64,000 nucleotides of DNA. Source: Camarhynchus parvulus (lineage: Eukaryota > Chordata > Aves > Passeriformes > Thraupidae). The notes below the pieces were generated by a model, which ran no database searches, was not told the origin of the DNA, and saw only the letters and a list, made by a program, of their open reading frames with translations. The stretch lies in assembly GCF_901933205.1 (NCBI RefSeq), contig NC_044596.1:2606001-2670000 (forward strand), given 5' to 3'. Shown here piece by piece: positions 49,216 through 60,250 of the stretch (position 1 is its first letter; each line of letters opens with the position of its first letter). Both the position numbers and the translations under genes were made by a program.

Positions 49216-49462
49216 AATCATGGAATGGTTTGAGTTGAAGAGACCTTAAGGCCCATCCCACCTCACCCCTGCCATGAGCAGGGACACCTTCACTATCCCA
49301 GGTTGCTCCAGCCCCAGTGTCCAACCTGGCCTTGGACGCTGCCAGGGATCCAGGGACAGCCACAGCTTCTCTGAGAATTCCATTCCAGCCCCTCACCACT
49401 CCCAAAGGGAAGAATATTTTCCTAACATCTGGTCTAACCTATTCTCTGTCACTTTAGAACCA
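49216..49462 (-). mobile_element. CR1 LINE 3'-end fragment
   Basis: Antisense CR1 tail: AATCATGGAATGGTTTGAG, CCTGCCATGAGCAGGGACACC, CCAACCTGGCCTTGGACG, and a final TCTGGTCTAACCTATTC. Confidence 0.9.
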
Positions 49463-51696
49463 TCCAATTAAGTTACACCAAGAGATTTTTCTTTCTGAAA
49501 ATGCAAGATGGAGTCCCCAACATCTCAAGTATAACCAACCCAAAAGTTTTCTTGAAAATGCACTTGAAATACAAATTTCTGCTATTTCACCAATGTAATT
49601 AAGACATTACAGGTCCTGATTGTCTGATTTGCTTAAAAATAGCCAGACATTTATTTGGAGAATTTAAGATACAGACTGTCTTATCTACAAAGGATTTGGT
49701 ACAAATTGAAAAAAAATACTATTTATCTAATCTTCCCTAAACTCAGATCACCTTCAGCTTTATCAAACTGCTTAGACATTGTCTGATTTGAGTGAAGAGA
49801 TGATTCATTTGGTGATTAATAATTCCCAATACAGCTGTCATCAGCAAGGCTTAAACACCAACTTCGGAACATCAAAGCTGTGTGAGGGCAAACAGGGAGA
49901 ATCAAATTAATAAATGGGATTTTTGTAAGCTGGATCTGCTCTGGCTCCTTCAGCACTGGGCTGAATAATGGTGTTGATTGTAATAGTTTATTCTTAATAT
50001 TCATAACAACCCATCATTCTTCAGACAAGTATACAGCACTTATCTTCCCATCCATCAACCAGCCCTGCGTTTGTGTTAACCAGTTGTAACAGGATCTTAT
50101 GTTTGAGCATCAAAGGTGATTCAACAAACACTTCACACTGCCACTTTCTCAGCATTGCCCAGTTTGTTTTGGTTTAGCCAACTTTCTCCATCCCATTCTT
50201 ATTTCTCTTTTATTTTCACAGACTATTTTTTTTTTGTGCTCAGGATCTTGCTTATTAATATTATTTCTAAAATGCTCCTCAACAGCAGCAGCTCTCATTC
50301 TATTTTCCCTATTTTTTGCAATATATTTCAGTTACCTCCTTTGCACCTCGTGCCATAAAGCTTCATTTGTTTCTCAGATTGTCACCCAGGAGATGCTGTG
50401 ACTCTCCCCAAGAGGTGACCATGCGCAGGGTGGGTGTTCCATCAGTCTGAGCCTTCAAACCAGGTTTTATTCCTTCCCAAAGGATCTTCCCTGTCAATAC
50501 CCTAAAGTGAAATGGCAGCTGGAGGCAGGAGCACCCCTGCCAGTTGTAGTGTTTCTGATGAAGTGGTGGCTGGGGGAACATTTTACCCTGCAGAGCTCCT
50601 GCAGAACAGGCTGCAACAGCACCAGTGCTCTTCCCTGACACAGCCTCTGTCACTCAGAGCTTCCCCTCAGGTGTTTATTAAATGCTCTGTTTTTCAGCCA
50701 AGCATCAGTTAGAGCTGGAGGTAAACCCACCCCTCCAGAGGATTCAGAGCAACCCATGGAAATAATCGATGTCTTGGCCATTTGCCCTGGATGTGTGAGA
50801 GCTCTGCAGTCCCCTCCACTGGAAAACTGCTAAAGAGAGCTCTCTGCAAGGCTGGCCCTTTGCAGACACCTGGGAAATGTGAAGGAGCTCCTAGAGAGGA
50901 ACTGAACAATGTTTTATTTACTCAATTATTTATTTGAGGCAGGACTGAAAAATGAGCAAAACCACATGCACTTCTAGCACTTATTTTGTGTTTCACATTT
51001 CCCTGGCAGTCTCTGTGTAGGTACCACATCTCAAGCACCATTGTAAAGCCCTAAAACACCCTGTCAAAGAAAAAGTACATTTTTGAAAAGGCTTTTTTGT
51101 TGGTTTATTGAGGGGCTTTGTTTGTTTGTTTGTTTATTGATTAAATAAAGCAGCCACAAGGATAAAAAATGTATCTGGGCTGACTCCAGTTGCTTTCCTG
51201 GCTTTTTTCCAGTGATGTTCAAATCAGGCGTTGTTCAAACTAGGAAACAGTAGTTTTGCCATTTACTCATACAAAAACTTGGGAGCTCTGGTATTTTTTT
51301 AGTACACATTGCTAACAGGGTTCAAGAGTACCCTCTCCTCTGTCATGTGGCTCTGGCTGTGCATAAACATTGCTTTGACCAATAGGGGCAAAATTAGAGA
51401 CTTCCCAGAATGATTTGTTGCATTCTCACGACAGTTGCGATCCCAGACTGGATTAGATCCAGTGGGAAAATGTTTAGACAAAGTCCTGCAGCAAAGAACA
51501 CTCCTGAGAGATGTGCCTGTGGTCTGCCTAGGACAGAAGGCAAGGTTACAGCCAGGCCTGGAGAAATGTGCCACAGGGAGATGCCTTGGAATGCTCTGTC
51601 TGGTTTTAGGGAGCAAAAAAAAAAATGGGAGCATCCAGCAAATGAGCAGCCACATTCATGTGGGAGGTCCTGGCAGAGAAGCTGTAGCTGCCCCTG

Positions 51697-52060
51697 TGTA
51701 GTGGATTTGGTTTGTTAATTTGAGATTTCGTCAATTTTGAGATTTTTTTGGCTAATATTTTAAAGAGTGTGGCAGGTTTGGTGTTGGCTAATTATTAATG
51801 TATTAATATTATTTTATAACAATAATATTTATCAATATGACAATATTTATATTATGTATAATTAAGTATATATTAATAACATAATCTTTTATAATATAAA
51901 ATAATATTTTATTAATATTATTAATGTATTAATGTTATTTTTTTGTTGTGAGATAGGATTAGGAGAAAGGTAAAGTAGGTTTAAAAATTTAAAAGGGTAT
52001 AAAGAAAATTTTATTAATAGTAATTAAAAGAAAGAATAATAAGAATTGGAATAGATAAGA
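51697..52060 (+). other. AT-rich block, possible LTR remnant
   Basis: It starts TGTAGTGGATTTGGTTTG and passes through an AT-rich core (51780-51950) of TATTAATATTATTTTA-type sequence. It continues with GGATTAGGAGAAAGGTAAAG and GGGTATAAAGAAAATTTTATT, and runs into a CR1 tail at about 52074. The TG start and the AT-rich TATAAA-bearing body suggest a degraded bird LTR. I find no matching end or target duplication, so it may be simple AT-rich DNA. Confidence 0.3.
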
Positions 52061-52073
52061 AGATCTCACTTCC

Positions 52074-52190
52074 AAAGATCCCTGTAGGTGTCCAAGGCCA
52101 TGTTGGAGCAACCTGGGGTAGTGGACGGTGTTGGGGTTGGAACTGGATGAGCTTTAAGGTCTCTCCGAACCCAAACCACTTTGGAATTCC
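52074..52190 (+). mobile_element. CR1 LINE 3'-end fragment
   Basis: Sense CR1: GGTGTCCAAGGCCATGTTGG, GGAGCAACCTGGGGTAGTGG, GATGAGCTTTAAGGTCTC and CCAAACCACTTTGGAATTCC. Confidence 0.88.
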
Positions 52191-53379
52191 AAGATCTGCA
52201 ATATCAACAATTTGGTTCAGCTCACATTACTCAAACATCAGGAAATGGAAACCAGAAAGAAGAAGGAGAAACATGAGGAGATCAGAAAAGGAAGGTTTCA
52301 CTCAACCCTCTCTTCAAACACTCTCCTGACCCACTAGATTTCAGGTTTCAAGAGCTTTAGGAAATATTTAGCTAAAGACTACTCCTAATTCAGTGATCCA
52401 GCAGGACAGATAAGCACATCAGGACTGAGAGCTGGAAAGTGCAAATGCAGCATGAAATTGGAAGCAGGAACATGGTCTTAGCACCTCCCCTGTGCTGCAC
52501 CAGCCAGAGCTTAACCAGCCTCTGAGGCCTTAAAAACTTAAGCCCCTGCTCATTTCTCCTCATCAACTACTTTAGAGCAACATTTCCTAAAAGCTGCTTG
52601 GGGTTTTTGTCTCCTTCCTACTGGTTTCCTCTTTCTTCTTCTGTGAGAGTTGTTTGGACTCGTTCAGTTTGCAGATTCCACTCAAGGCTGTGCTTCTCAT
52701 TCAAAACATTTCTACTCTCAAAGGCATTTTTGCCTTTCCTTCACTTTGAATGAAGACTCTGCAACCTGCACAGCCTTGCCTTTTTAGCCCCTTCAAATGA
52801 GTTCTATTAATTTTTGTTCCTCACTGCTCCAGCAGATTGCTCTGAGAACTTTCTGCACGCATCCACACAACACTAAAATAGTGAATTCTGCCTGGAAATC
52901 TGTCACACATATTGTTAGAAGTTCATTAAACCTGCATTCCTGCAGTCATATTGTGACAGCATGCTTAGGAATACATTTCCTGACTCAGGTGACACCATTA
53001 CTCAGCTTTTCCTACCCTCTTTGATTGCTGGAATATTACCTAAAGCTCTTTAGAAGATAGAAGATGTGTGAAATTGGAATCATCTGGAGACAGCTTCTTG
53101 TCTGCCACTGCTGACAGGTAACATTACAAGAACTAATTCACTGTTGTTGTTAAATTCCTGTTACTTTCATTCACATCTCTGCTGTGAAGGCACAGAAGAT
53201 CCTTTATCAAACAGAGTTTAATCAACAGCAAAAGATAAACAGAATACGCAGGAATCACTGGGTGGTGCTTCAATTGTCATAAAATTGTCCTCCATTTTAT
53301 GTTTATTCTTAGTGTTTAAGTTGCCTTCCTCTCTAAGCCACAGGTCAAAGTGAAATTTCTTTTATTTATTATATATATA

Positions 53380-53530
53380 GACAAAATAAAGGTGTAGGAC
53401 AAATGAGGTGACTGCTCCAAAGCTGCTTCTGAAGGAGCCCTGCAGTCAGTTGAGAACATTTTCATTTTCTTTCTTCCACTTGATCTCCTCAGAAACATAT
53501 TTTTCATACTATTCCTCACATTTTACTCCC
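53380..53530 (+). repeat. Dispersed direct duplication, copy A (151 bp)
   Basis: GACAAAATAAAGGTGTAGGA at the start and CCTCACATTTTACTCCC at the end. It matches 55149-55299 at nearly every base; differences are mostly single substitutions near the left end. There is no sign that it is coding. Confidence 0.92.
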
Positions 53531-54940
53531 ATTTTGATATATATACTTAATACACAGTGTGATGGAAGCAGCAGAAGCTGGTGGTGCTCCTCCATGACAA
53601 CTCTGACACTGCCGACAGGGGCTCAGGCTCCAGCTGAGGGATGGTTTGGAGCAGTAACAGAGGGAAAGCTGAGCCCACTGCTCTCAACATGGGAATTGTG
53701 GTGCCTGTGGGACACTCTGGTCCTCAAAAGAGGGGGGAAACTTCAAGGCCCTTGGTTCATTTTATCAGCATAGGAAAAGAAAATAGGAAAAAAACAGAGA
53801 TAAGAAGTACAGGACCCCTGAGCCAACAGCAGCAAACCCAACAACCTTCTTAACTTTGTCAAAACCAGCTGCTTTCAGCACCTAAACAGGATTTTGGTAT
53901 TACTCTAAAAGTACCTGTGCTTCTGTTTAGCCTCTTCCTTTATAAATATAAGACACTGAGGGAGCTGGGAATGAGCAAGGAATCAAATAAACATTTCAGC
54001 CTCCTGTATTGGAGCTCACCACCCAAACTCTGCAAGGAGCCTGAGGACACACCAGTGTTACCAGGAGTCTGGGAAACCACATCTGGGAAAGACAAATGCA
54101 CTTCAGTGGTGGGAGGTTCAGCAGCTCACTCCCATCCTCATTTTGCAGAAGGACACAGAGCTGCTGCAGCAGGAGGCAAAGTGCTACAGAAAGGAATCAA
54201 CTCAGAGCCATGGAGAGACCTCCCCTCTCCATCCTCCCTGCCAAGGCTGGAATAAACAGAATTTATTGTTGTAATAATCCCTCATCATGGCCTGCACACA
54301 TCCTGTACCATCACCTGCATATTCCATAGGCTTTGCACTCCTCTTTCCCTTCCCTAAACTTTTAAGCATATTTTAATTTATAAATAATATTTAAGTTCAT
54401 GTTTCAAAAGCATGCAGGCTCTTGGATTCTATAAAATCTCCAAGAAATCACCTTTACTTCCCACAATGTAGATCCAGAGCATCCAAAGTCTGTTTGCTTG
54501 TTATATTAATAGAATTCAGAAAATTGCTCTACAACATTCCTAAAAAAGAGAATCAGCCAAAGTTAGACTTGGCATCTGCACAAGTCTCAGTTATTTTTTG
54601 GAATACTTTGACAACACTCTTATGTTATTGTCTCTGGGTTCATTTTTCTGTTCATGTATTCCCCAAAGAAGGAAAGAATGATATTCCTGTTCTCTGAATA
54701 AGGACACATCTTGCTTGTCAGAGAGATTTAATTATTTATTTTCCCTTCTCCTTCTTGAATTGTTGGATCTTCAGGATCAGGAGGATCAGGAGGTTTCAGG
54801 TCCTCCAAAATCTTGCTCTTCAGAGAAAGTTATCCTAACTGCCTCAAATAAAGAAACAAGAACAGAGTTTTACCTGCAGAGCTGGCACCTTCAATTATTG
54901 TCCTTTCAGCTGCTTACTGCAGGGAGAGCCTTTGGAGAGC

Positions 54941-55068
54941 ACAGAAAACCTGCTAGGTTCCTAAATCTGATTTAGTGACACAGAAAACCTGTTAGGTTCC
55001 TAAATCTGAGTTAGTGGCACAGAAAACCTGTTAGGTTCCTAAATCTGATTTAGTAACAGAAAACCTGA
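54941..55068. repeat. Tandem repeat, 39-bp unit, about 3.3 copies
   Basis: ACAGAAAACCTG begins units at 54941, 54980 and 55019, each followed by CTAGGTTCCTAAATCTGA or a one-base variant. A partial fourth copy ends at about 55068. Confidence 0.93.
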
Positions 55069-55148
55069 GCTACTCAGTGCTGGCAGGAGCACTGCGGCAA
55101 AGTCCCAGCTCCACAGGTTCCACTTGGCCTCACCTGGGTGCACCTGGG

Positions 55149-55299
55149 GACAAAATAAAGGTGTAGGAGGAGCAAGGTGACTCCTCCAAAGCTGCTTCTG
55201 AAGGAACCCTGCAGTCAGCTGAGAACATTTTCATTTTCTTTCTTCCATTTGATCTTCTCAGAAACATATTTTTCATATTATTCCTCACATTTTACTTCC
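55149..55299 (+). repeat. Dispersed direct duplication, copy B (151 bp)
   Basis: Partner of 53380-53530, 1,769 bases downstream in the same orientation and of the same length. The intervening 1.6 kb is not duplicated, so this is either a small transposition or what remains of a larger tandem duplication. Confidence 0.92.
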
Positions 55300-55790
55300 A
55301 TCTGGTTTCAGCTTTTGATTAGAAACTTGGAAGCTCAGCCTTAACAGCTCAGTGCAGAGACCTGAGCTGCTTCCAGCCATATTCCTCCTTGGAGGATCTT
55401 TACTCAGCCGTATGGTTCCTTTTACTGAGGCTGTAGCCTCAGTAAATAGTTTGCAACTCTTGGAAAGAGCAAAAAGTCTTGCAAACAGATGAAGGGTTTG
55501 TTATCCTGAAAGAAACGAAACCTGCAAGACAGATGATACTGATTGAAAAATATTTGCTATGCAAAGTGGTGTTTATGGGGAAGCTGCAAATTGCCAGGTT
55601 TATCAGGCAGGATTCAATGCACATTTAAATGTTGGTTGACATCTCACCAGGAATACAGAACCCTGCTATCTGAACTCAGCCCAGAATTCACTGCAGCCAC
55701 CAAAAAAGGATGCTGAAGTTACGGCTCAGAAAAAAAAAAATTAAATGTTCAATAATAAGCATTGTATTGATGGGGTTGTAAAATTGTAGA

Positions 55791-56017
55791 ACCACAGAAT
55801 GGTTTGGTTTGAAGGGACCTCAAAGCTCATCCAGTGCCACCCCTGCCATGGCAGGGATACCAGGGCTGCTCCAAGCTCTGTCCAGCCTGGCCTTGGACAT
55901 TCCAGGGATCCAGGGGCAGCCACAGCTGCTCTGGGCACCCTGTGCCAGGGCCTGCCCACCCTCCCAGGGGACAATTCCTGATTCCTAATAACTGACCTAA
56001 ACCCACCCTGTCCATGT
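55791..56017 (-). mobile_element. CR1 LINE 3'-end fragment with internal deletion
   Basis: Antisense CR1 tail: ACCACAGAATGGTTTGG, then CCATGGCAGGGATACCAGGG. Relative to the other copies, about 15 bases are missing between the CCATGGCAGGGA and GCTGCTCC blocks. It continues through CAGCCACAGCTGCTCTGGG to CCTAAACCCACCC. Confidence 0.9.
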
Positions 56018-56490
56018 CCTTCCCTCTGCAGGATCAGGAGAAGCTGGCAGTCATCCGGGCAGGAAAGGTTGGTGGATGGTTCCATTTTTACACTAAAAAA
56101 TTTTTTTTTAACCTTAAAAGCATTAAAACATCCTGAGCCAGAACAAAGCTGTGTCTCCCCAGGTGTTTGCAACAGAGCATGACTGACACACAACCAGCAG
56201 GCACAGAAACACCCAGGAAATGTGTGTGGGAAGGAAAAAGATTTGGGAATGGTGACCATCCCACACCACCTCAATTCCAGCAGAAGTGCTTTATTCTCAA
56301 GGACCTGTGAAAGTCACAGAAGAAAGCCAGATATAAGCCAAGATCAGAGTCACCAGAAATCCTGATTTCCAACAGCTTTTGAACAGCACCAGCAATTTTG
56401 CAAGGCAGCCTTAATCACCACAAACATCCATGAGAAGTTACCTACCTGGCCTGCAAGTGGGAGGGCTGGAAAAAAGACACTCAGCTACTG

Positions 56491-57019
56491 ACTGTAAGAA
56501 TCAAGGAAATGGGTTTAGACTTCTCCCATTTCTGAGCAATCAAACAGCACAGCCAAAGACAGAAAGCAGGATTCCAATCACAAAGCTAAGAAGGAGAAAG
56601 TTTCCAGATTCATCCAGCTTTTGTCACTTGGATTTTTTTTTCCTACATTGTAAGCTTTTTTCCTATATTCTGGTACCATCTCATCTGGGCTGTGCTTTTA
56701 TATTGTTCTTTGTGCTTTTATTTATTTATTTATTTATGCTATATTATTCTTTTTGCTTTCATACTATTATTTTATATTTTTCTTTCAGCTTCTTACTGTA
56801 AGAATCAAGGAAATGGGTTTAGACTTCCTCCATTTCTGGGCAATCAAACAGCACAGCCAAAGGAAGACAGAAAGCAGGATTCTAATCACAAGGCTACGAA
56901 GGAGCAAGTTTCCAGGTTCATCCAGCTTTTGTCACTTGGATTTTTTTCCCTGCATTCTAAGTTTTTTCCTACATTCTGATACCATCTCACCTGGGCTGTG
57001 CTCTCACATTATTCTTTGC
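56491..57019. repeat. Direct duplication of ~225 bp, offset 304 bp
   Basis: Copies at 56491-56713 and 56795-57019 both start ACTGTAAGAATCAAGG and pass through AATCAAACAGCACAGCC and CAGCTTTTGTCACTTGG. They end CTGGGCTGTGCT...TTCTTTG. The spacer (56714-56794) is T-rich with an (ATTT)n run. Copies differ by scattered substitutions and a 3-base indel (AAAGAC versus AAAGGAAGAC). Confidence 0.93.
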
Positions 57020-59876
57020 AGTATTTGCAGAGTTCACAGTGAAGACTTGAGCCATATGTAGGACATATGCAGGAGATATCATGGAATGATCTCATGTTTA
57101 CAGCTCCAGGAGGGATCAGAGAGCTGAAAGTTGGTCTGGGTTGTCCCCTAGTGGTCCCCACCTTTCCTGGGGAGCAGAACCCCTCAGGGGCTCTGGGTGC
57201 TGATTGTCATGGTCACCCCCAACGTGGGACCTGTCCACATTAACCAGGGGTTGCCTCCTTCCCTGCAGCATTTTCTGCTCAGCTCACAGCATCTCCCAAA
57301 TTCCTCACTGCAGACCTCACCTGCCCATTTACTCCCAGTGCTGCCCCTGTGATGACGTTTATTTCTACACTAATCCCTGATCTTCTACGCTGTGATTAAG
57401 CTACTCTTTTAGAGGTTTTCCCCAATCTGTCATTTGTATTTCAAGTTCTGTCCTCTCCCATTCTGGTAGCATTTTACAGCTTGGTTGTCATTCATAAATT
57501 CCTGACAGAGCTCCCATTACATTATCCAGGTTATGTAAAAAAATATTGGCCAACACAACATCAGCCAACTTCACCTGATAGGCACTAAGAAGCACAGGAA
57601 CTGGTGCAGGTTATATTACCAAAAACATCCAAGGATTGGCTTCCAGAAAATTCTCACAGATCTTGACTCCCATCCATCTTGTTTTCTTCAGCCACACAGC
57701 TCAGAGAAACAAATCCATATCTAAAATCTGAAGTGCTGCTTTTCCAGTAACAGGTCAAAATTCTGATTCCAGATCTGTTGCCAATTCTGCCCATGCACTA
57801 TTTTTAAAATTTACCTCTTGTCCAAATCAAGTCATGACATTACAATATTTCTTCCTGCATGTTTCTCCATGTTAAGAGCACTGTTTTGTAATTTAATTGG
57901 AAAGCTGACAGTTCCAGACATCCTAAATCTCTACACAGTCATCTCCTCCATGTTTGACCTCAGCAACTGGAGGGTCTCTCCTGTGCTTTTACCAAGAGCT
58001 TTGAACCCAGGGGAGAAGTTTTTGGTCTCATTCCTTCCTTTGTGCCTAAATCATCCCCCAGCTCCATGTGCATCCCAGCAGTTTGGGTCAGACTCACACT
58101 TATTGTCCATTGTTCTCTTATTCTTGCTCTCTTTTCCTTTCCTTATTCTGAGTCCTCCCTGATGCAATTTCAGTTGTTTTGCTAAGAAAACTCCTGTCAG
58201 GCCACACATGCATCAGCACAGGAAGCCCAGGAGAAACTGTGGTATTAAGTGGCTCAAGTGCAATTAACTGAAGGATTGTCATGGAAACAATCTAATTTAA
58301 GCTAAAGAACAAAGTCATTAGCCTCAAAATTTCAATAAACTTTCATTTCTGTCCTCTATTCCACCCAAAAACATTCGGGAAGGAGGGAGGTCACTAAAAA
58401 CTTCAAGTCATGATATTTGCTTTAAGAAAACAAGCATAAAATTAATTTTAAAACCCAACAACAACAAAATATATTTGCAAAACCTCCACTCAGCAGAAGG
58501 AAGGTAATTTCTTCTTATTCCAGGCATAGAAAGCTCCTCCTAGGGAGGCAAAATTTATTCAATTTTAAAGGATATGCTCCTTTTAGACAGAAAAGTTCCC
58601 CTGTACACAGCACTGTTACTATTCAGGAGGTTACTACAGAAAAACTCCTTTTATTACCCATGTGCTCTAAATTCTGATTACAGCTAAACTGCAAAAAATC
58701 CCCTTCAAGATACTTCAAAGAGGAGCTTTACAAAAGTGATAAAAACTGGAGGATTTGGGTGCTCAGTGTTTCTAGTGGTGTGTTCTAATGCCATAAATAT
58801 CCAGGATATCCATGGAAAGCATGGAAAGATTAGATCAATATGTCAGTAGTAAAAACTGTATCTCCATCCACTCCATCCCACTCAGCTTTTGCATTAATCT
58901 CATTAACAGGTTCCAAGCATAACCCAGTAGTGGCTCCAAAAATGCAAAGGCAGCATCTGCCAGGAGACATCCTCCCCCTCTCCTCATGGAAACAGGGATG
59001 GAGGTGCCTCCTTGCTCCTGGAGCCACATCAGAAGAGCACACCTGGCATTTGAATGGAATGCAGGGAGGTCTGAGGTGGCTCCTGGATCCTGTGAGGGCT
59101 TGTCCAGCTCTCCCAAGGCTTTTTCCTCTGCACACAGCTTGTCCTTGCTGCAAGGACGTGCTGCACGTGTCAGCCTGTCAACAAACATGTCCTACCTCAC
59201 TGCTGGGAGCAGGAAAACCCCCACTGCGCCTGGATACTCATGAGGAAACATGTACTGAAAGGCAGAAGGGGTAGGATAGCAATTTAACTGTAGTTTTTTT
59301 GAAGAGTTGCTGCAGGTGGGGTCTCACAAGGGCACAGGAAGGGGAAAGACAAAAGGCTGAGGAACAGCAAACACAGACAGAAAGGTCACAAAACTGGCCA
59401 GCAATTCCCTGTGGCAGGGGAGAGTGATCCACGAATGGGTGTTCCACAGTACACACAAAGAGTCTGTGTCCTTCGTAAGAAACCTGACTTACCAGAAAGT
59501 CTGTAAATTGCCCAGAAATTTAATTGCAGCTCATAGCTTTGTTTCAGTGATGACAGAGTGAAGCTGCTGAGAGCTGGAGTTTGGTTGTACCTGTCAGGGC
59601 AAAAGGAGAATTGTTTGAAACTCAGCCACTCCAGCGCTTCCTGCTTCAGAGGCAGCCAGTTCTTGGGCTGAGTTTGTTTTACAAACACATCATCATCATC
59701 ATCATCAACAGGGAAATCTGCAGGAAATGAGTTGTCACTGGGGCTGTGCAGCAGCACCTGAGCCCACCAGGCTCTGCACAGGCAGGGAAGGTGCCCAGGA
59801 GCTGCTCTGGGCTCCAGGACCTTGAAATGTGGGGAGCAGCACCAAAGGTAGGGAGGCCTTGATCCCTGAGAGCTCA

Positions 59877-60250
59877 GAGAATCATGGAATCATTCAGCTG
59901 GAAAAGCCTTTAGGATTATCAAGTCCAGCCATTCGCCCAGCACTGCTGTGTTCACCACTAACCCCTGTCCCCAGGTGCCACATCCACATGACTTTGGAAC
60001 AGTTCCAGGGATGGTGATTCCACCACAGCCCTGGGCAGCTGTGCCAGTGTCTGATCACTCTTTCAGTGAAAAAAAATTCCCCAATATCCAATCTAAACCT
60101 CCCCTGGCCCAGCTTGAGGGCATTCCCTCTCCTGTCCCTGTTCCCTGAGAGCAGAGCCTGATCCCCCCAGCTACCCCCACCTGTCAGGGGCTTGTGCAGA
60201 GCCAGAAATTCCCCCGAGCCTCCTTTGCTCCAGCTAAACACACTCAGACT
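59877..60250 (-). mobile_element. CR1 LINE 3'-end (about 375 bp)
   Basis: The longest antisense CR1 tail here: AGAATCATGGAATCATTCAG, TTATCAAGTCCAGCCATTCG, CAGTGAAAAAAAATTCCCC, AATATCCAATCTAAACCTCC, CCTGTCCCTGTTCCCTGAG and CCTCCTTTGCTCCAGC. Confidence 0.92.

Noticed and set aside
58840..59274. 144-codon plus-strand frame with several Cys and Pro
   Set aside because: No family resemblance, overlapping frames on both strands, and no splice or promoter context.
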